Positions 43,211-51,185 of a DNA stretch of 64,000 bases are shown here, one piece after another. Position 1 is the stretch's first letter; each line of letters begins with the position of its first letter. The stretch lies in the NCBI RefSeq assembly GCF_003751445.1, contig NZ_RJUU01000001.1:5570001-5634000 (forward strand), given 5' to 3'. The notes beneath the pieces are model-generated. The model was not told where the DNA came from, did not search any database, and worked only from the letters and a program-made list of their open reading frames with translations. The DNA is from Streptomyces sp. 840.1. GTDB taxonomy: Bacteria > Actinomycetota > Actinomycetes > Streptomycetales > Streptomycetaceae. Position numbers and translations under genes: made by a program.

Positions 43211-43501
43211 GTGAAGTACGCGAAGACCGCCGCGTTCGTTGCCGGCTCCGTGGTCGCTCTCGGAACGGCTGCTCCCGCCTTCGCCGTTACCACCGCGACG
43301 GCTCCGAACTTCAGCCTCGACGGCGGGATCAACCAGGTGGTCGCCGCGGCTCCGCAGGCCGTCGAGCCGATCGTCGACACCGTTGACGGTGCCACCAGCA
43401 CGCTGCAGAAGGACGGCACCGTGACCAAGGTCGCCGGCCAGGCCACCGGTGCGGCCAAGGGCGCCGCCCCGCTCGTGGGCGGGCTCCCGCTCGGCGGCTG
43501 A
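43211..43501 (+). CDS. Small secreted protein with chaplin-like leader
   Basis: Secreted protein of 96 aa lying between a chaplin and a rodlin. Its signal peptide MKYAKTAAFVAGSVVALGTAAPAFA is nearly that of the short chaplin (MKYTKIAAVAAGTLMAIGAATPAFA), and even the DNA around the start (CTGAAAGTGAAGTACG / TTGAAAGTGAAGTACA) is alike. The mature part has no chaplin domain and no Cys. It is small and Ala/Val/Thr-rich: NFSLDGGINQVVAAAPQAVEPIVDTVDGATSTLQ. The end is GAAPLVGGLPLGG. GTG start. Function unknown; I could not assign a family. Confidence 0.8.
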   Translation: MKYAKTAAFVAGSVVALGTAAPAFAVTTATAPNFSLDGGINQVVAAAPQAVEPIVDTVDGATSTLQKDGTVTKVAGQATGAAKGAAPLVGGLPLGG

Positions 43502-43605
43502 CCCGTCCCGGGGCGGCGGTTGCCGACCCGAAGCGTTCCACGCGCTCCGGTGCGGCGCCTCCCGTGAACGGACGGAGGGCGTAAGCACCGTTCGAGTGAA
43601 GTGCC

Positions 43606-43635
43606 ACAACCATTCCCGCTGCCGCGAGTTGATCA
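43606..43635 (+). promoter_or_regulatory. Sigma-BldN-like promoter of rodlin 2
   Basis: ACAACC (43606-43611), 16-nt spacer, GTTGATCA (43628-43635). Same layout as rodlins 1 and 3. Confidence 0.6.
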
Positions 43636-43682
43636 AAGCGCTCAGGTCAGCGGGCAACAGAAGAACCCAGAAGGGCTAGTCA

Positions 43683-44093
43683 ATGATCAAGAAGATTATG
43701 GCCTCGGCGGCCGTCGCCGCCTCCATCGTCGGCGTCTCCGCCGCGGTGGCCCCCTCGGCCATGGCGATCGGCAACGACCAGGGCACCACCTCGGTCAACG
43801 GCAACGGTGCCATGCAGTCGTACGGCAACTCCGCCACCCACGGCGACTGGAGCCCGCAGTTCGCGCTCATCCAGGGCTCGCTCAACAAGCCCTGCATCGC
43901 GCTGCCCGCCAAGGTCAACGCCGGTTCGCTGCTCGGCGTCGTGCCGATCTCGGTCCAGGACCTCAACGTCCTGTCGTCGCCGCAGAACCAGCAGTGCACC
44001 GAGAACTCCACCCAGGCCAAGGGTGACGAGGCGCTGTCGCACATCCTGGACGACATCCCGATCCTGTCCGGCAACGGTGCCGCCAACGACTAG
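43683..44093 (+). CDS. Rodlin 2
   Basis: Secreted rodlin of 136 aa. Signal MIKKIMASAAVAASIVGVSAAVAPSAMA, then IGNDQGTTSVNGNGAMQSYGN, WSPQFALIQGSLNKPCIALP, and NQQCTENSTQAKGDEALSHILDDIPILSGNG. From 43963 to 44052 it is identical at DNA level to rodlin 1 (42108-42197), which suggests recent duplication or gene conversion. Starts at ATG; SD AGAAGGG at 43669-43675. Followed by a hairpin terminator. Confidence 0.95.
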   Translation: MIKKIMASAAVAASIVGVSAAVAPSAMAIGNDQGTTSVNGNGAMQSYGNSATHGDWSPQFALIQGSLNKPCIALPAKVNAGSLLGVVPISVQDLNVLSSPQNQQCTENSTQAKGDEALSHILDDIPILSGNGAAND

Positions 44094-44110
44094 TCCCAAC
44101 CCGTCGTACC

Positions 44111-44150
44111 CATGGGGCCGACCCGTCCGCCCGGACGCGTCGGCCCCATG
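44111..44150 (+). terminator. Terminator after rodlin 2
   Basis: Perfect 12-bp stem CATGGGGCCGAC / GTCGGCCCCATG, loop 16 nt, followed by TCGTTTCC. Confidence 0.85.
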
Positions 44151-44260
44151 TCGTTTCCCCGGGGGCGCGGCCCCTGCGGCTGCGCCGAAGGGGCGGGCCC
44201 ACTGGGCCGGTTGCCGTAGTGGCACCGGGCGCTTTCCCTCGTACCGGGTATGGCCACCTC

Positions 44261-44452
44261 ATGGACCAGTTCGACAGCAGGAGCCCCCAGGACCGCCGCC
44301 GCCCCGCGGAAGGCGTCACACCGATCTACGACCGCCTCCTCGCCGAATGGCAGGCGACCCGGGGCGATCCGGAGCCCGTGGAGCCCGATCCGCCCCGTAC
44401 CGCAGGCCTGGTGCCCGCGGCGCGAACCTCGGGCGAGGCCTTCCCGGGTTGA
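44261..44452 (+). CDS. Small conserved-looking protein
   Basis: Predicted 63-aa hydrophilic protein MDQFDSRSPQDRRRPAEGVTPIYDRLLAEWQATRGD with a Pro-rich tail. It has good codon bias. The segment around TPIYD.LLAEW is familiar from short Streptomyces hypothetical proteins, but I cannot name a family. No clear SD. It lies between rodlins 2 and 3 on the same strand. An overlapping frame from 44250 is less likely. Confidence 0.5.
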   Translation: MDQFDSRSPQDRRRPAEGVTPIYDRLLAEWQATRGDPEPVEPDPPRTAGLVPAARTSGEAFPG

Positions 44453-44502
44453 CGAGAAGGTGTCGAACTTACGCGGGATCGAACCCATTTGAGTGGTATT
44501 GC

Positions 44503-44532
44503 GCAACTGTCTGGGCTGTACGCGGTTGATCA
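44503..44532 (+). promoter_or_regulatory. Sigma-BldN-like promoter of rodlin 3
   Basis: GCAACT (44503-44508), 16-nt spacer, GTTGATCA (44525-44532), 37 nt before the start. Confidence 0.6.
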
Positions 44533-44568
44533 GTACGTCCCAGAACGGGGCGTTCCGAAAGGTGAAGT

Positions 44569-44979
44569 GTGATGAAGAAGATGATGGCCGGCGCGGCCGT
44601 AGCCGTGTCCATGGTCGGCCTGTCCGCCGCGATGGCACCTGCGGCCATGGCGATCGGTAACGACCAGGGCACGACGTCGGTCAACGGCAACGGTGCCCAG
44701 TCCTCCTACGGCAACAGCGTGACCCGGGGCGACGGCAGCCCGCAGGCCCAGCTCATCCAGGGCACCCTGAACGACCTCTGCCTCGGCGTGCCGGTCAAGG
44801 CCAACGTCGGTTCGCTGATCGGCCTCGTCCCGATCGCCGTCCAGGACGTCCAGGTCCTGTCCAACCCGCAGAACCAGCAGTGCGCCGACAACTCCGTCCA
44901 GGCCAAGGGCGACGAGCCCCTGTCGCACCTGGTGGACGACATCCCGGTCCTCTCCGGGAACGGTGTCGCCAACAACTGA
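44569..44979 (+). CDS. Rodlin 3
   Basis: Secreted rodlin of 136 aa and the most divergent of the three. Signal MMKKMMAGAAVAVSMVGLSAAMAPAAMA, then IGNDQGTTSVNGNGAQSSYGN, GSPQAQLIQGTLNDLCLGVP and NQQCADNSVQAKGDEPLSHLVDDIPVLSGNG. The GTG at 44569 aligns with MIKK of the other rodlins; ATG 44572 is also possible. SD GAAAGG. S. coelicolor is known for two rodlins, so a third is an expansion. Confidence 0.95.
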   Translation: MMKKMMAGAAVAVSMVGLSAAMAPAAMAIGNDQGTTSVNGNGAQSSYGNSVTRGDGSPQAQLIQGTLNDLCLGVPVKANVGSLIGLVPIAVQDVQVLSNPQNQQCADNSVQAKGDEPLSHLVDDIPVLSGNGVANN

Positions 44980-44998
44980 CGCCGGACACACGTGCCGC

Positions 44999-45026
44999 GG
45001 GCGGTCCGGGAAGTCCCGGGCCGCCC
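44999..45026 (+). terminator. First terminator after rodlin 3
   Basis: 12-bp stem GGGCGGTCCGGG / CCCGGGCCGCCC with one G-T wobble and a 4-nt loop AAGT. Confidence 0.7.
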
Positions 45027-45052
45027 GTCGCGCGTCGGCGGGGCACCTGAGT

Positions 45053-45097
45053 ACGCACGATGCCCACCGCCCCACGGGGGCGGTGGGCATCGTGCGT
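45053..45097. terminator. Long bidirectional terminator
   Basis: Perfect 21-bp inverted repeat around a 3-nt loop: left arm 45053-45073, right arm 45077-45097. It starts ACGCACGATGCCC and ends GGGCATCGTGCGT. It lies between rodlin 3 and the convergent DUF5949 gene and would terminate both. Confidence 0.85.
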
Positions 45098-45108
45098 GGC
45101 CGGGGCGG

Positions 45109-45609
45109 TCAGCCCAGGCTGCGTACCGGCAGCACACAGTGGGCGGACGTCACGATGACCTCGGGGTCACCGGCGAAGGCCCGCAGCGAGTCCTCCGTCA
45201 CCAGGTTGCCCGGCGCCCCCTGCGGCCACGGGCGGGTGGCGAACATCGCGTGCACCTCGCCCTGTTCACGCGCTGCGGCGAGCCACTCGGGCCGGGCCGG
45301 GTACTGGGCGGTGAAGTGGGGCAGCGTCAGGACGGCCTGACCCGCCTGGATGAGGAGCTTCACCGGGAGCCCGGGAGTCTCGTCGGCGCGCACGGGGCCG
45401 CCGCTGACCGGGAGGCCGCTGCGCTCCAGGGCGATGTGCATGGCGCTCTCGCCTGCGGCCGGGCCGTCCGATCCGTCGCCGAGGGAGTACACGAGCAGGA
45501 AGGCGACCTCCCGTCCGTTGTGGGGGTGTTCGCCGCTCCAGCCGATCAGGGTGAGGGTGCCCAACTGGGCCTGGGTGAAGGTGCCGGTTGCTGTCTGGGG
45601 GGAGGTCAT
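45109..45609 (-). CDS. DUF5949-family protein
   Basis: Soluble protein of 166 aa. It starts MTSPQTATGTFTQAQLGTLTLIGWSGEHP and has FLLVYSLGDGSDGP, GLPVKLLIQAGQAVLTLPHF, FATRPWPQG and TSAHCVLPVRSLG, matching DUF5949, a Streptomyces family of unknown function. ATG 45609 has a TAGGGT hexamer ending 7 nt upstream and no clear SD, so the message may be leaderless. No operon partners. Confidence 0.8.
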   Translation of the reverse strand: MTSPQTATGTFTQAQLGTLTLIGWSGEHPHNGREVAFLLVYSLGDGSDGPAAGESAMHIALERSGLPVSGGPVRADETPGLPVKLLIQAGQAVLTLPHFTAQYPARPEWLAAAREQGEVHAMFATRPWPQGAPGNLVTEDSLRAFAGDPEVIVTSAHCVLPVRSLG

Positions 45610-45760
45610 GTCCGGCACCCTAACCGGCTGTGACCGGTCGATCCTCACGCGTATCACCCGATCGAGGGATAGTTGCCGGTATCCGTACCCCGTACCCCGG
45701 ACCCGCGGTCTGCGGAGCGTCCGGCGCCGGGTGCCGGGACGACGCGCCGTGTTAAATCGG

Positions 45761-45791
45761 TTGACGCCACCCGCCCGCTCCGGGCTATCGT
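45761..45791 (+). promoter_or_regulatory. Possible promoter of the rsgA unit
   Basis: TTGACG (45761-45766) and TATCGT (45786-45791) with a 19-nt spacer, which is longer than ideal. It would give a leader of about 60 nt before the small ORF with the strong SD. Confidence 0.4.
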
Positions 45792-45861
45792 TTGCGGTGT
45801 TGGGACGGCGGGCGAGACCGCTGGTCCAGGACCGTGCGTGAACCAGGAGGTGAGGACATTG

Positions 45862-45933
45862 ATGACTGTCATTGCGGTGGGCACTGCCCACGAGACGAAG
45901 TCCATCTGTCCCACCCCCGTGGCCGCCGGCTGA
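45862..45933 (+). CDS. Possible 23-aa leader peptide before rsgA
   Basis: ATG at 45862 opens MTVIAVGTAHETKSICPTPVAAG and a TGA stop. The perfect SD AGGAGGTGA (45845-45853), full complement of the 16S tail, lies 8 nt upstream, which is far stronger than most SDs here. It ends 60 nt before the rsgA start on the same strand. A longer reading from GTG 45841 would bury the SD. Could be a leader or an independent small protein. Confidence 0.4.
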   Translation: MTVIAVGTAHETKSICPTPVAAG

Positions 45934-45993
45934 CCTTCCTCCACTTCTGCGCCGCCGTGCGCAGTGCCGGGGCCACCCTGTGAAGGGTCTCCC

Positions 45994-47181
45994 TTGTCTC
46001 TCCCGTCTTCATCCTCTTTCCCCTCCCTTTCGCTCTCCGCTCCGCAGGATTCCTCGCCGTCGCACCCGCTGGCCGCGTACGGCTGGGACGACGACTGGGC
46101 GGCCGAGTTCGCCCCGTACGCCGAACAGGGGCTGCTGCCCGGCCGCGTGGTGCGGGTGGACCGGGGCCAGTGCGACATCGTCACCACCCTCGGCACCGTC
46201 CGCGCCGACACCGCGTTCGTCGTGCCCCGGGACCCGATGCGGATCGTCTGCACGGGCGACTGGGCCGCCGTCGACCCCGAGGGCGACCCGCAGTTCGTCC
46301 GTACGCTGCTGCCGCGGCGCACGGCGTTCGTCCGCTCCACCTCGTCCAAGCGCTCCGAGGGCCAGGTACTCGCCACCAACGTCGACCACATCGCCATCTG
46401 CGTCTCACTGGCGGTGGAACTCGACCTCGGCCGGGTCGAACGGTTCCTCGCCCTCGCCCTGTCCAGCGGTGGCGGTGACGCCCTGCTGCGTGACGGGACA
46501 TCGGCCGGCGACGGGACAGCCGAGACGGTCGTCGTCCTGACCAAGGCCGATCTGGTCCCGGACGCCGCCACGCTGTCCTACTTCGTCCAGGACGTCGAGC
46601 GGCTCGCGCCGGGGGTTCAGGTGCTGCCCGTCAGCTCCGCCACCGGCGAGGGCATCGACGTGTTCGCCGCGATCGTCGCGGGTGGTACGAGTGTGCTGCT
46701 CGGGGCCTCCGGCGCCGGCAAGTCCACCCTCGCCAACACCCTGCTCGGGTACGACGAGATGGCGGTGCAGGCCACCCGTGACATGGACGGCAAGGGCCGG
46801 CACACCACCACGACCCGCAACCTCCTGGTGCTGCCCTCCGGCGGTGTGCTGATCGACACCCCGGGACTGCGCGGAGTCGGTCTGTGGGACGCGGAGACGG
46901 GCGTCGGCCAGGTCTTCTCCGAGATCGAGGAGCTGGCCCGGCAGTGCCGGTTCCAGGACTGCTCCCACGAGGCCGAACCGGGCTGCGCGGTACGGGCGGC
47001 GCTGGCGGACGGGTCGCTGCCCGAGCGGCGCATGGACAGCTACCGCAAGCTGCTGCGCGAGAACCAGCGCATCGTCGCCAAGACCGATGCCAGGGTCCGC
47101 TCCGAGATCCGGCGCGACTGGAAGCGCAAGGGCGCCGAGGGCCGGGCCGCCATGGACGCCAAGCGCGGCCGGATCCGGTAG
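45994..47181 (+). CDS. rsgA: Ribosome small-subunit-dependent GTPase A
   Basis: Circularly permuted GTPase of 395 aa that assists late 30S maturation. An N-terminal OB-like domain (GRVVRVDRGQCDIVTTLG) precedes G4 (VLTKADLV), G1 (GASGAGKSTL at about 237-245), G2/switch (TTTTRNLLVLP) and G3 (DTPGLRGVGLW). The C-terminal zinc-binding region reads CRFQDCSHEAEPGCAVRAAL (C-x5-... C-x-H-x-C). TTG at 45994 is chosen: GAAGGG lies 6 nt upstream and the next residues are Ser-rich. A small ORF with a strong SD lies just before it. Confidence 0.93.
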   Translation: MSLPSSSSFPSLSLSAPQDSSPSHPLAAYGWDDDWAAEFAPYAEQGLLPGRVVRVDRGQCDIVTTLGTVRADTAFVVPRDPMRIVCTGDWAAVDPEGDPQFVRTLLPRRTAFVRSTSSKRSEGQVLATNVDHIAICVSLAVELDLGRVERFLALALSSGGGDALLRDGTSAGDGTAETVVVLTKADLVPDAATLSYFVQDVERLAPGVQVLPVSSATGEGIDVFAAIVAGGTSVLLGASGAGKSTLANTLLGYDEMAVQATRDMDGKGRHTTTTRNLLVLPSGGVLIDTPGLRGVGLWDAETGVGQVFSEIEELARQCRFQDCSHEAEPGCAVRAALADGSLPERRMDSYRKLLRENQRIVAKTDARVRSEIRRDWKRKGAEGRAAMDAKRGRIR

Positions 47182-47253
47182 CCGGGACACGCCTGGTCGA
47201 CGTCCGAAAACCGCGAGTGCGGTGGTGCGCGGTGCCGCACACTGGACGGTGTG

Positions 47254-48621
47254 ATGGACGAAGAGACCAGGTACGAGGCGGTGAGCAGCCGCGACGCGCG
47301 TTTCGACGGGGAGTTCTTCTTCGCCGTCGAGACGACCGGCATCTACTGCCGGCCGAGCTGCCCCGCCGTCACCCCCAAGCGGAAGAACGTCCGCTTCTAC
47401 CCGACCGCGGCCGCCGCGCAGGGCAACGGCTTCCGGGCGTGCAGGCGCTGCCGCCCGGACGCCGTTCCCGGCTCCGCGGACTGGAACGTGCGGGCCGATG
47501 TGGTCGGCCGTGCCATGCGGATGATCGGCGACGGTGTGGTGGACCGGGAGGGCGTCCCCGGGCTCGCCGGCCGCCTCGGCTACAGCTCGCGGCAGGTGCA
47601 GCGGCAGCTCAACGCGGAGCTGGGCGCCGGTCCCGTTGCACTGGCGCGCGCCCAGCGCGCGCACACGGCCCGGGTGCTGCTGCAGACCACGTCCCTGCCC
47701 GTCACCGAGATTGTCTTCGCGGCCGGTTTCGCGAGCGTCCGCCAATTCAATGACACGATCCGGCAGATCTACGCCCGCACCCCGAGTGAACTGCGTGCCG
47801 AGGCGGGCACCGGGCTGGGCGCGGCGGTCAAGGAGGCGCGCACCACCGGAATCCCGCTCCGGCTCGCGCACCGGGGGCCGTACGCCGCCCGCGAGGTCTT
47901 CGACCAGCTCGCCGCCGAGACGGTCGACCGGATCGAGGAGGTCAGCGGCGGGCCCGGCGGCCGCACCTACCGCCGCACCCTGCGCCTCCCGTACGGCACC
48001 GGCATCGCCGCCGTGGACGAGCGGTCCGCCGGGAGCTGGCTGGAGGCCCGGATCCACCTCACCGACCTGCGCGACCTGACCACGGCGGTGCAGCGGCTGC
48101 GCAGGCTCTTCGACCTGGACGCCGATCCGTACGCGGTCGACGAGCTGCTCGCCACCGATCCGCTGCTCGCCCCGCACGTCGCCGCCCGTCCCGGGCTGCG
48201 CTCGCCGGGCGCCGCGGATCCCGAGGAGTTCGCCGTGCGGGCCCTGGCCGGTCCGTCGGCCGCGGGGGAGCTGGTCGAGACGTACGGGAAGCGGCTGGAC
48301 GTGCCCTGCGGCGGGCTCACCCATGTGTTCCCCGAACCGGGCGCGCTGGCCGCCACGGCGCCCGACGAGCGGGTGCGCGCGCTGGCGGCGGCGCTCGACG
48401 ACGGTGGCGTACGGCTCGACGCGGGCGCCGACCGGGACGAGGCGGAACAGGCGCTGCTGCGGCTGCCCGGCATCGAACCGGCGACGGCGGCCCTGATCCG
48501 GATGCGCGCGCTGGGCGACCCGGACGTCGACCCGTACGGGACACCCGGTGCCGACCGCTGGCGGCCGTGGCGCTCATACGGCGTACGCCACGCGCGGTCT
48601 GCGGCCCGGGTGCCCCGCTGA
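47254..48621 (+). CDS. Ada-AlkA fusion with degenerate glycosylase end
   Basis: DNA alkylation repair protein of 455 aa. The Ada N-terminal zinc domain has Cys32, Cys36, Cys63 and Cys66 (YCRPSC, RACRRC). An AraC-type HTH (VPGLAGRLGYSSRQVQRQLNAELG, FASVRQFNDTIRQIY) follows. AlkA N-terminal and HhH domains come last. HhH text LLRLPGIEPATAALIRMRALGDPDVDPYG goes straight to RWRPWRSY. The usual LPxDLGVRRAL stretch carrying the catalytic Asp is missing, and GIGPWTA is changed to GIEPATA. About 30-35 residues are therefore lost and glycosylase activity is doubtful. GTG 47251 is an alternative start. Confidence 0.85.
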   Translation: MDEETRYEAVSSRDARFDGEFFFAVETTGIYCRPSCPAVTPKRKNVRFYPTAAAAQGNGFRACRRCRPDAVPGSADWNVRADVVGRAMRMIGDGVVDREGVPGLAGRLGYSSRQVQRQLNAELGAGPVALARAQRAHTARVLLQTTSLPVTEIVFAAGFASVRQFNDTIRQIYARTPSELRAEAGTGLGAAVKEARTTGIPLRLAHRGPYAAREVFDQLAAETVDRIEEVSGGPGGRTYRRTLRLPYGTGIAAVDERSAGSWLEARIHLTDLRDLTTAVQRLRRLFDLDADPYAVDELLATDPLLAPHVAARPGLRSPGAADPEEFAVRALAGPSAAGELVETYGKRLDVPCGGLTHVFPEPGALAATAPDERVRALAAALDDGGVRLDAGADRDEAEQALLRLPGIEPATAALIRMRALGDPDVDPYGTPGADRWRPWRSYGVRHARSAARVPR

Positions 48622-48624
48622 GGC

Positions 48625-51006
48625 TCAGGCCGGCAGGCCCCAGCTGGGTGCGGGTTCGTTCGCGGCGACCGGGCGGACGGTCAGGTCCGGGCGGTCGCCC
48701 GCCGCGGTGATCAGCGCCGATTCGCCCTTGCGGAGCGGGATGCGGACCGATCCGCCGGGCAGCTGCTCGTGGCCGAGGCGGCGCCCGCGTCCGTCGCGGA
48801 CCTCGACCGGGCCCTCGATGCCGTGCCGCACCACGCAGGGCGCGCCCGCCTCGCTGGTGAGGCGCACCCAGCGGGTGCGGCCATTCTCCCGTACCGCGCT
48901 GAGCAGGAAGGCGCCCTGCGTGCGGAAGTCGTGCACGGTCAGCTCCTGCCAGGCCGCGGGCAGGGCGGGGAAGACCCTGATGGTGTCGCCCCAGGACTGG
49001 CAGACCATGTCGTGCAGCGACTGGGCGGCCGACAGCGGGGTCTCGATGACCGGGCCGGACTCCTTGTACATGGTGTTGGCCTGGATGAAGCGGCTCATCA
49101 GCTGGCCCAGGTACTTCAGCGCGTCCTCGCCCTTGCCGAGCAGCGCCGACATGGAGGCCGCTCCGGTGAAGGTGTAGCCCTGCAGTGCGCCCTCGAAGCC
49201 GACCCAGTGTGCGAGCGACTTCTCGATCAGGGCGCGCTCGGCGTCGGTGGAGCCGTTGATCTCGTACAGCGGGTAGACCGCGAGCATGTGCGAGTAGTGC
49301 CGGTGGGACATGGCGAACGGCACCCCGGCGCCGATCATGAAGCCGTTCTCGTCCACCGGGTACGGGGTGAGCCTGGCCAGGACCTCTTCCCAGCGGGCGG
49401 TCAGCGGGTCGCGGACGCCCAGTTCCCGGGCCGAGTCGAGCAGGGTGCGGCAGCCCCAGCGCAGCAGCATCAGGTCGTAGTTGCAGTCGGGGGCGTTGAC
49501 GCCGTACTCGGGGGAGAAGGTGGCCGGCAGGTGCAGCTTGCCGTCCGCGCCCGGGGCGAGGAAGTGCAGGTAGTAGTTGACCGCCTTGCGCAGCAGCGGG
49601 AACAGGGTGTCCCGCAGGACCGACCGGTCCATGGTGTGCCGGTAGGAGAGCCAGACGTTGTGCAGGGCCCAGGTCAGGTTGCCGACCTCGGGGGTGGGCG
49701 GGTCCTGGCCGGGGATGCCGACCCCGTATCCGCCGTCGGCCACGGCCGCGCCGTTGACCAGCTGCGGGTCGGTGGTGCGGGGGATGCCCGCCGAGTCCGC
49801 CCGGTAGGGGGTGGCGACCTCGCGGGAGAGCTGGTCGCGGAACTCGCTCAGGGCCCGGGTGACGGCGTCGAGCTCCAGGTGGTTGGAGCCGTGGATCAGC
49901 CAGTACTCCAGCTGGACGTTGAGGTTCCACCAGGTGTTGGGCCAGGGCGTGGGTTCCAGCCAGGGGCCCGAGGTGGCCATCACGGGGGCGTCCTTGCGGG
50001 CGGCCGAGGCCGCTTTGTAGAGCTGGATCCAGTAGAACCGCTGGAGCCGGGCGTCGGGCAGCGACAGGAAGCTCTTGCGGTAGTAGCGGTCCCACCAGAG
50101 CCGGTGCGGGGCGGCCAGCAGGGTGTACGGGAGGGCCGAGGCGAGGGTGACGGTGCGCAGCGCGCGGTCGCGAGCGGTGTTCTTCGGGTGGGAGTGCGCG
50201 ACGGTCGCGTACAGGGTGCGGGCCGTGCCCCGGGACCGCTCGCACCAGGCGGTGACGTGCTGCCCGCCGCCCAGCAGCGACTGGACGGCCGCCGAGGTGG
50301 CGCCGTGCTCCTCGACGACGGCCGGGGGGTTGCCCGTGTAGCCGTCGGGCAGCGGCTTGAACGCGGCCCGGGGGCTGATCGCCTCGGCCGGGTGGAAGAC
50401 CCAGCGGAAGTCCTTCTCGCCCGCGCTCGGGGTCACCTCGACGGCCAGGACGTCACCGGTGGACTGGACGAAGGCGCGGAGCGCGAGGGTGCCCGCCGAG
50501 GTGGTGACGGTGCCCTGGAGTTCGGCCGTGCGCAGCCGCATCCGCCAGTCGACGCCCGTGATGGTGCCGGCCGGTTCCAGGGTGAAGTGGCCGATCGGGA
50601 GCCGGGCGAGGCCGAACAGCGAGCCGTACTCGGGGCGGTGGTCCTGGACCTCGGAGTGCTGGACGTTGAACCGGATCGCCGCGGTCTCGGCGCCGGGCTC
50701 CGCGTAGATGCCGGAGCCGAGTCGTCCGTTGCCCAGGTAGGGGCCCTCGTACCAGGTCTTCGGCAGCTTCTGCCAGTGCAGATCGGCGTCGTCCAGGACG
50801 GTGTTCCAGCTGTCGGCGGGGGAGTGCACCGCGACCGGGGCGGCGCCTTGCGCGGCAGGGGTGGCGGCCTGGGCGGGAACGGCCGCGCCGCCCACCACGA
50901 GGGCGCCGCCGAGCGCGGTCCCGGTGGCGAGAACGGTTCTGCGGGAGGGCGCGGGCGACGGGGAATCGGTTCGGCGGGATGCGGCGGGGTCCGGTGCTGT
51001 GGGCAA
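48625..51006 (-). CDS. Tat-exported GH95-like glycoside hydrolase
   Basis: Exported protein of about 793 aa. Tat signal SRRTVLATGTALGGALVVGGAAVPAQA lies near the N-terminus. The body is a six-hairpin-type hydrolase with a GH95 order: YLGNGRLGSGIYAEPGAET, FYWIQLYKA, WNLNVQLEYWLIHGSNH, SPEYGVNAPDCNYDLMLLRWG, HRHYSHMLAVYPLYEING and VCQSWGDTIRVFPALPAAW. GH95 includes alpha-L-fucosidases; substrate here is not settled. TTG 51006 is preferred (AGGAG 5 nt upstream); TTG 51045 is the longest alternative. A promoter TTGACG-N17-TACCTT is on the same strand at 51098-51070. Confidence 0.75.
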   Translation of the reverse strand: MPTAPDPAASRRTDSPSPAPSRRTVLATGTALGGALVVGGAAVPAQAATPAAQGAAPVAVHSPADSWNTVLDDADLHWQKLPKTWYEGPYLGNGRLGSGIYAEPGAETAAIRFNVQHSEVQDHRPEYGSLFGLARLPIGHFTLEPAGTITGVDWRMRLRTAELQGTVTTSAGTLALRAFVQSTGDVLAVEVTPSAGEKDFRWVFHPAEAISPRAAFKPLPDGYTGNPPAVVEEHGATSAAVQSLLGGGQHVTAWCERSRGTARTLYATVAHSHPKNTARDRALRTVTLASALPYTLLAAPHRLWWDRYYRKSFLSLPDARLQRFYWIQLYKAASAARKDAPVMATSGPWLEPTPWPNTWWNLNVQLEYWLIHGSNHLELDAVTRALSEFRDQLSREVATPYRADSAGIPRTTDPQLVNGAAVADGGYGVGIPGQDPPTPEVGNLTWALHNVWLSYRHTMDRSVLRDTLFPLLRKAVNYYLHFLAPGADGKLHLPATFSPEYGVNAPDCNYDLMLLRWGCRTLLDSARELGVRDPLTARWEEVLARLTPYPVDENGFMIGAGVPFAMSHRHYSHMLAVYPLYEINGSTDAERALIEKSLAHWVGFEGALQGYTFTGAASMSALLGKGEDALKYLGQLMSRFIQANTMYKESGPVIETPLSAAQSLHDMVCQSWGDTIRVFPALPAAWQELTVHDFRTQGAFLLSAVRENGRTRWVRLTSEAGAPCVVRHGIEGPVEVRDGRGRRLGHEQLPGGSVRIPLRKGESALITAAGDRPDLTVRPVAANEPAPSWGLPA

Positions 51007-51069
51007 GGAATCTCCTGGCGACTCGTACGCAGGCGGGCGCGACAATTCATCCGAGCTATGTCTTCACGG

Positions 51070-51098
51070 AAGGTAGACTTGAGCTATCGGAGCGTCAA
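51070..51098 (-). promoter_or_regulatory. Promoter of the GH95-like gene
   Basis: On the - strand TTGACG (51098-51093) and TACCTT (51075-51070) are separated by 17 nt. Copies of GAGCTAT near 51058 and 51081 flank the -10 box and could be operator half-sites. Confidence 0.6.
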
Positions 51099-51185
51099 TA
51101 GGGTGCGAGAGATCCGATGTGTTTCTATCCATGTGACTGGGCACCGAATACGTGATGCCGAAGACGTCACGCCGACCGGGCCACG

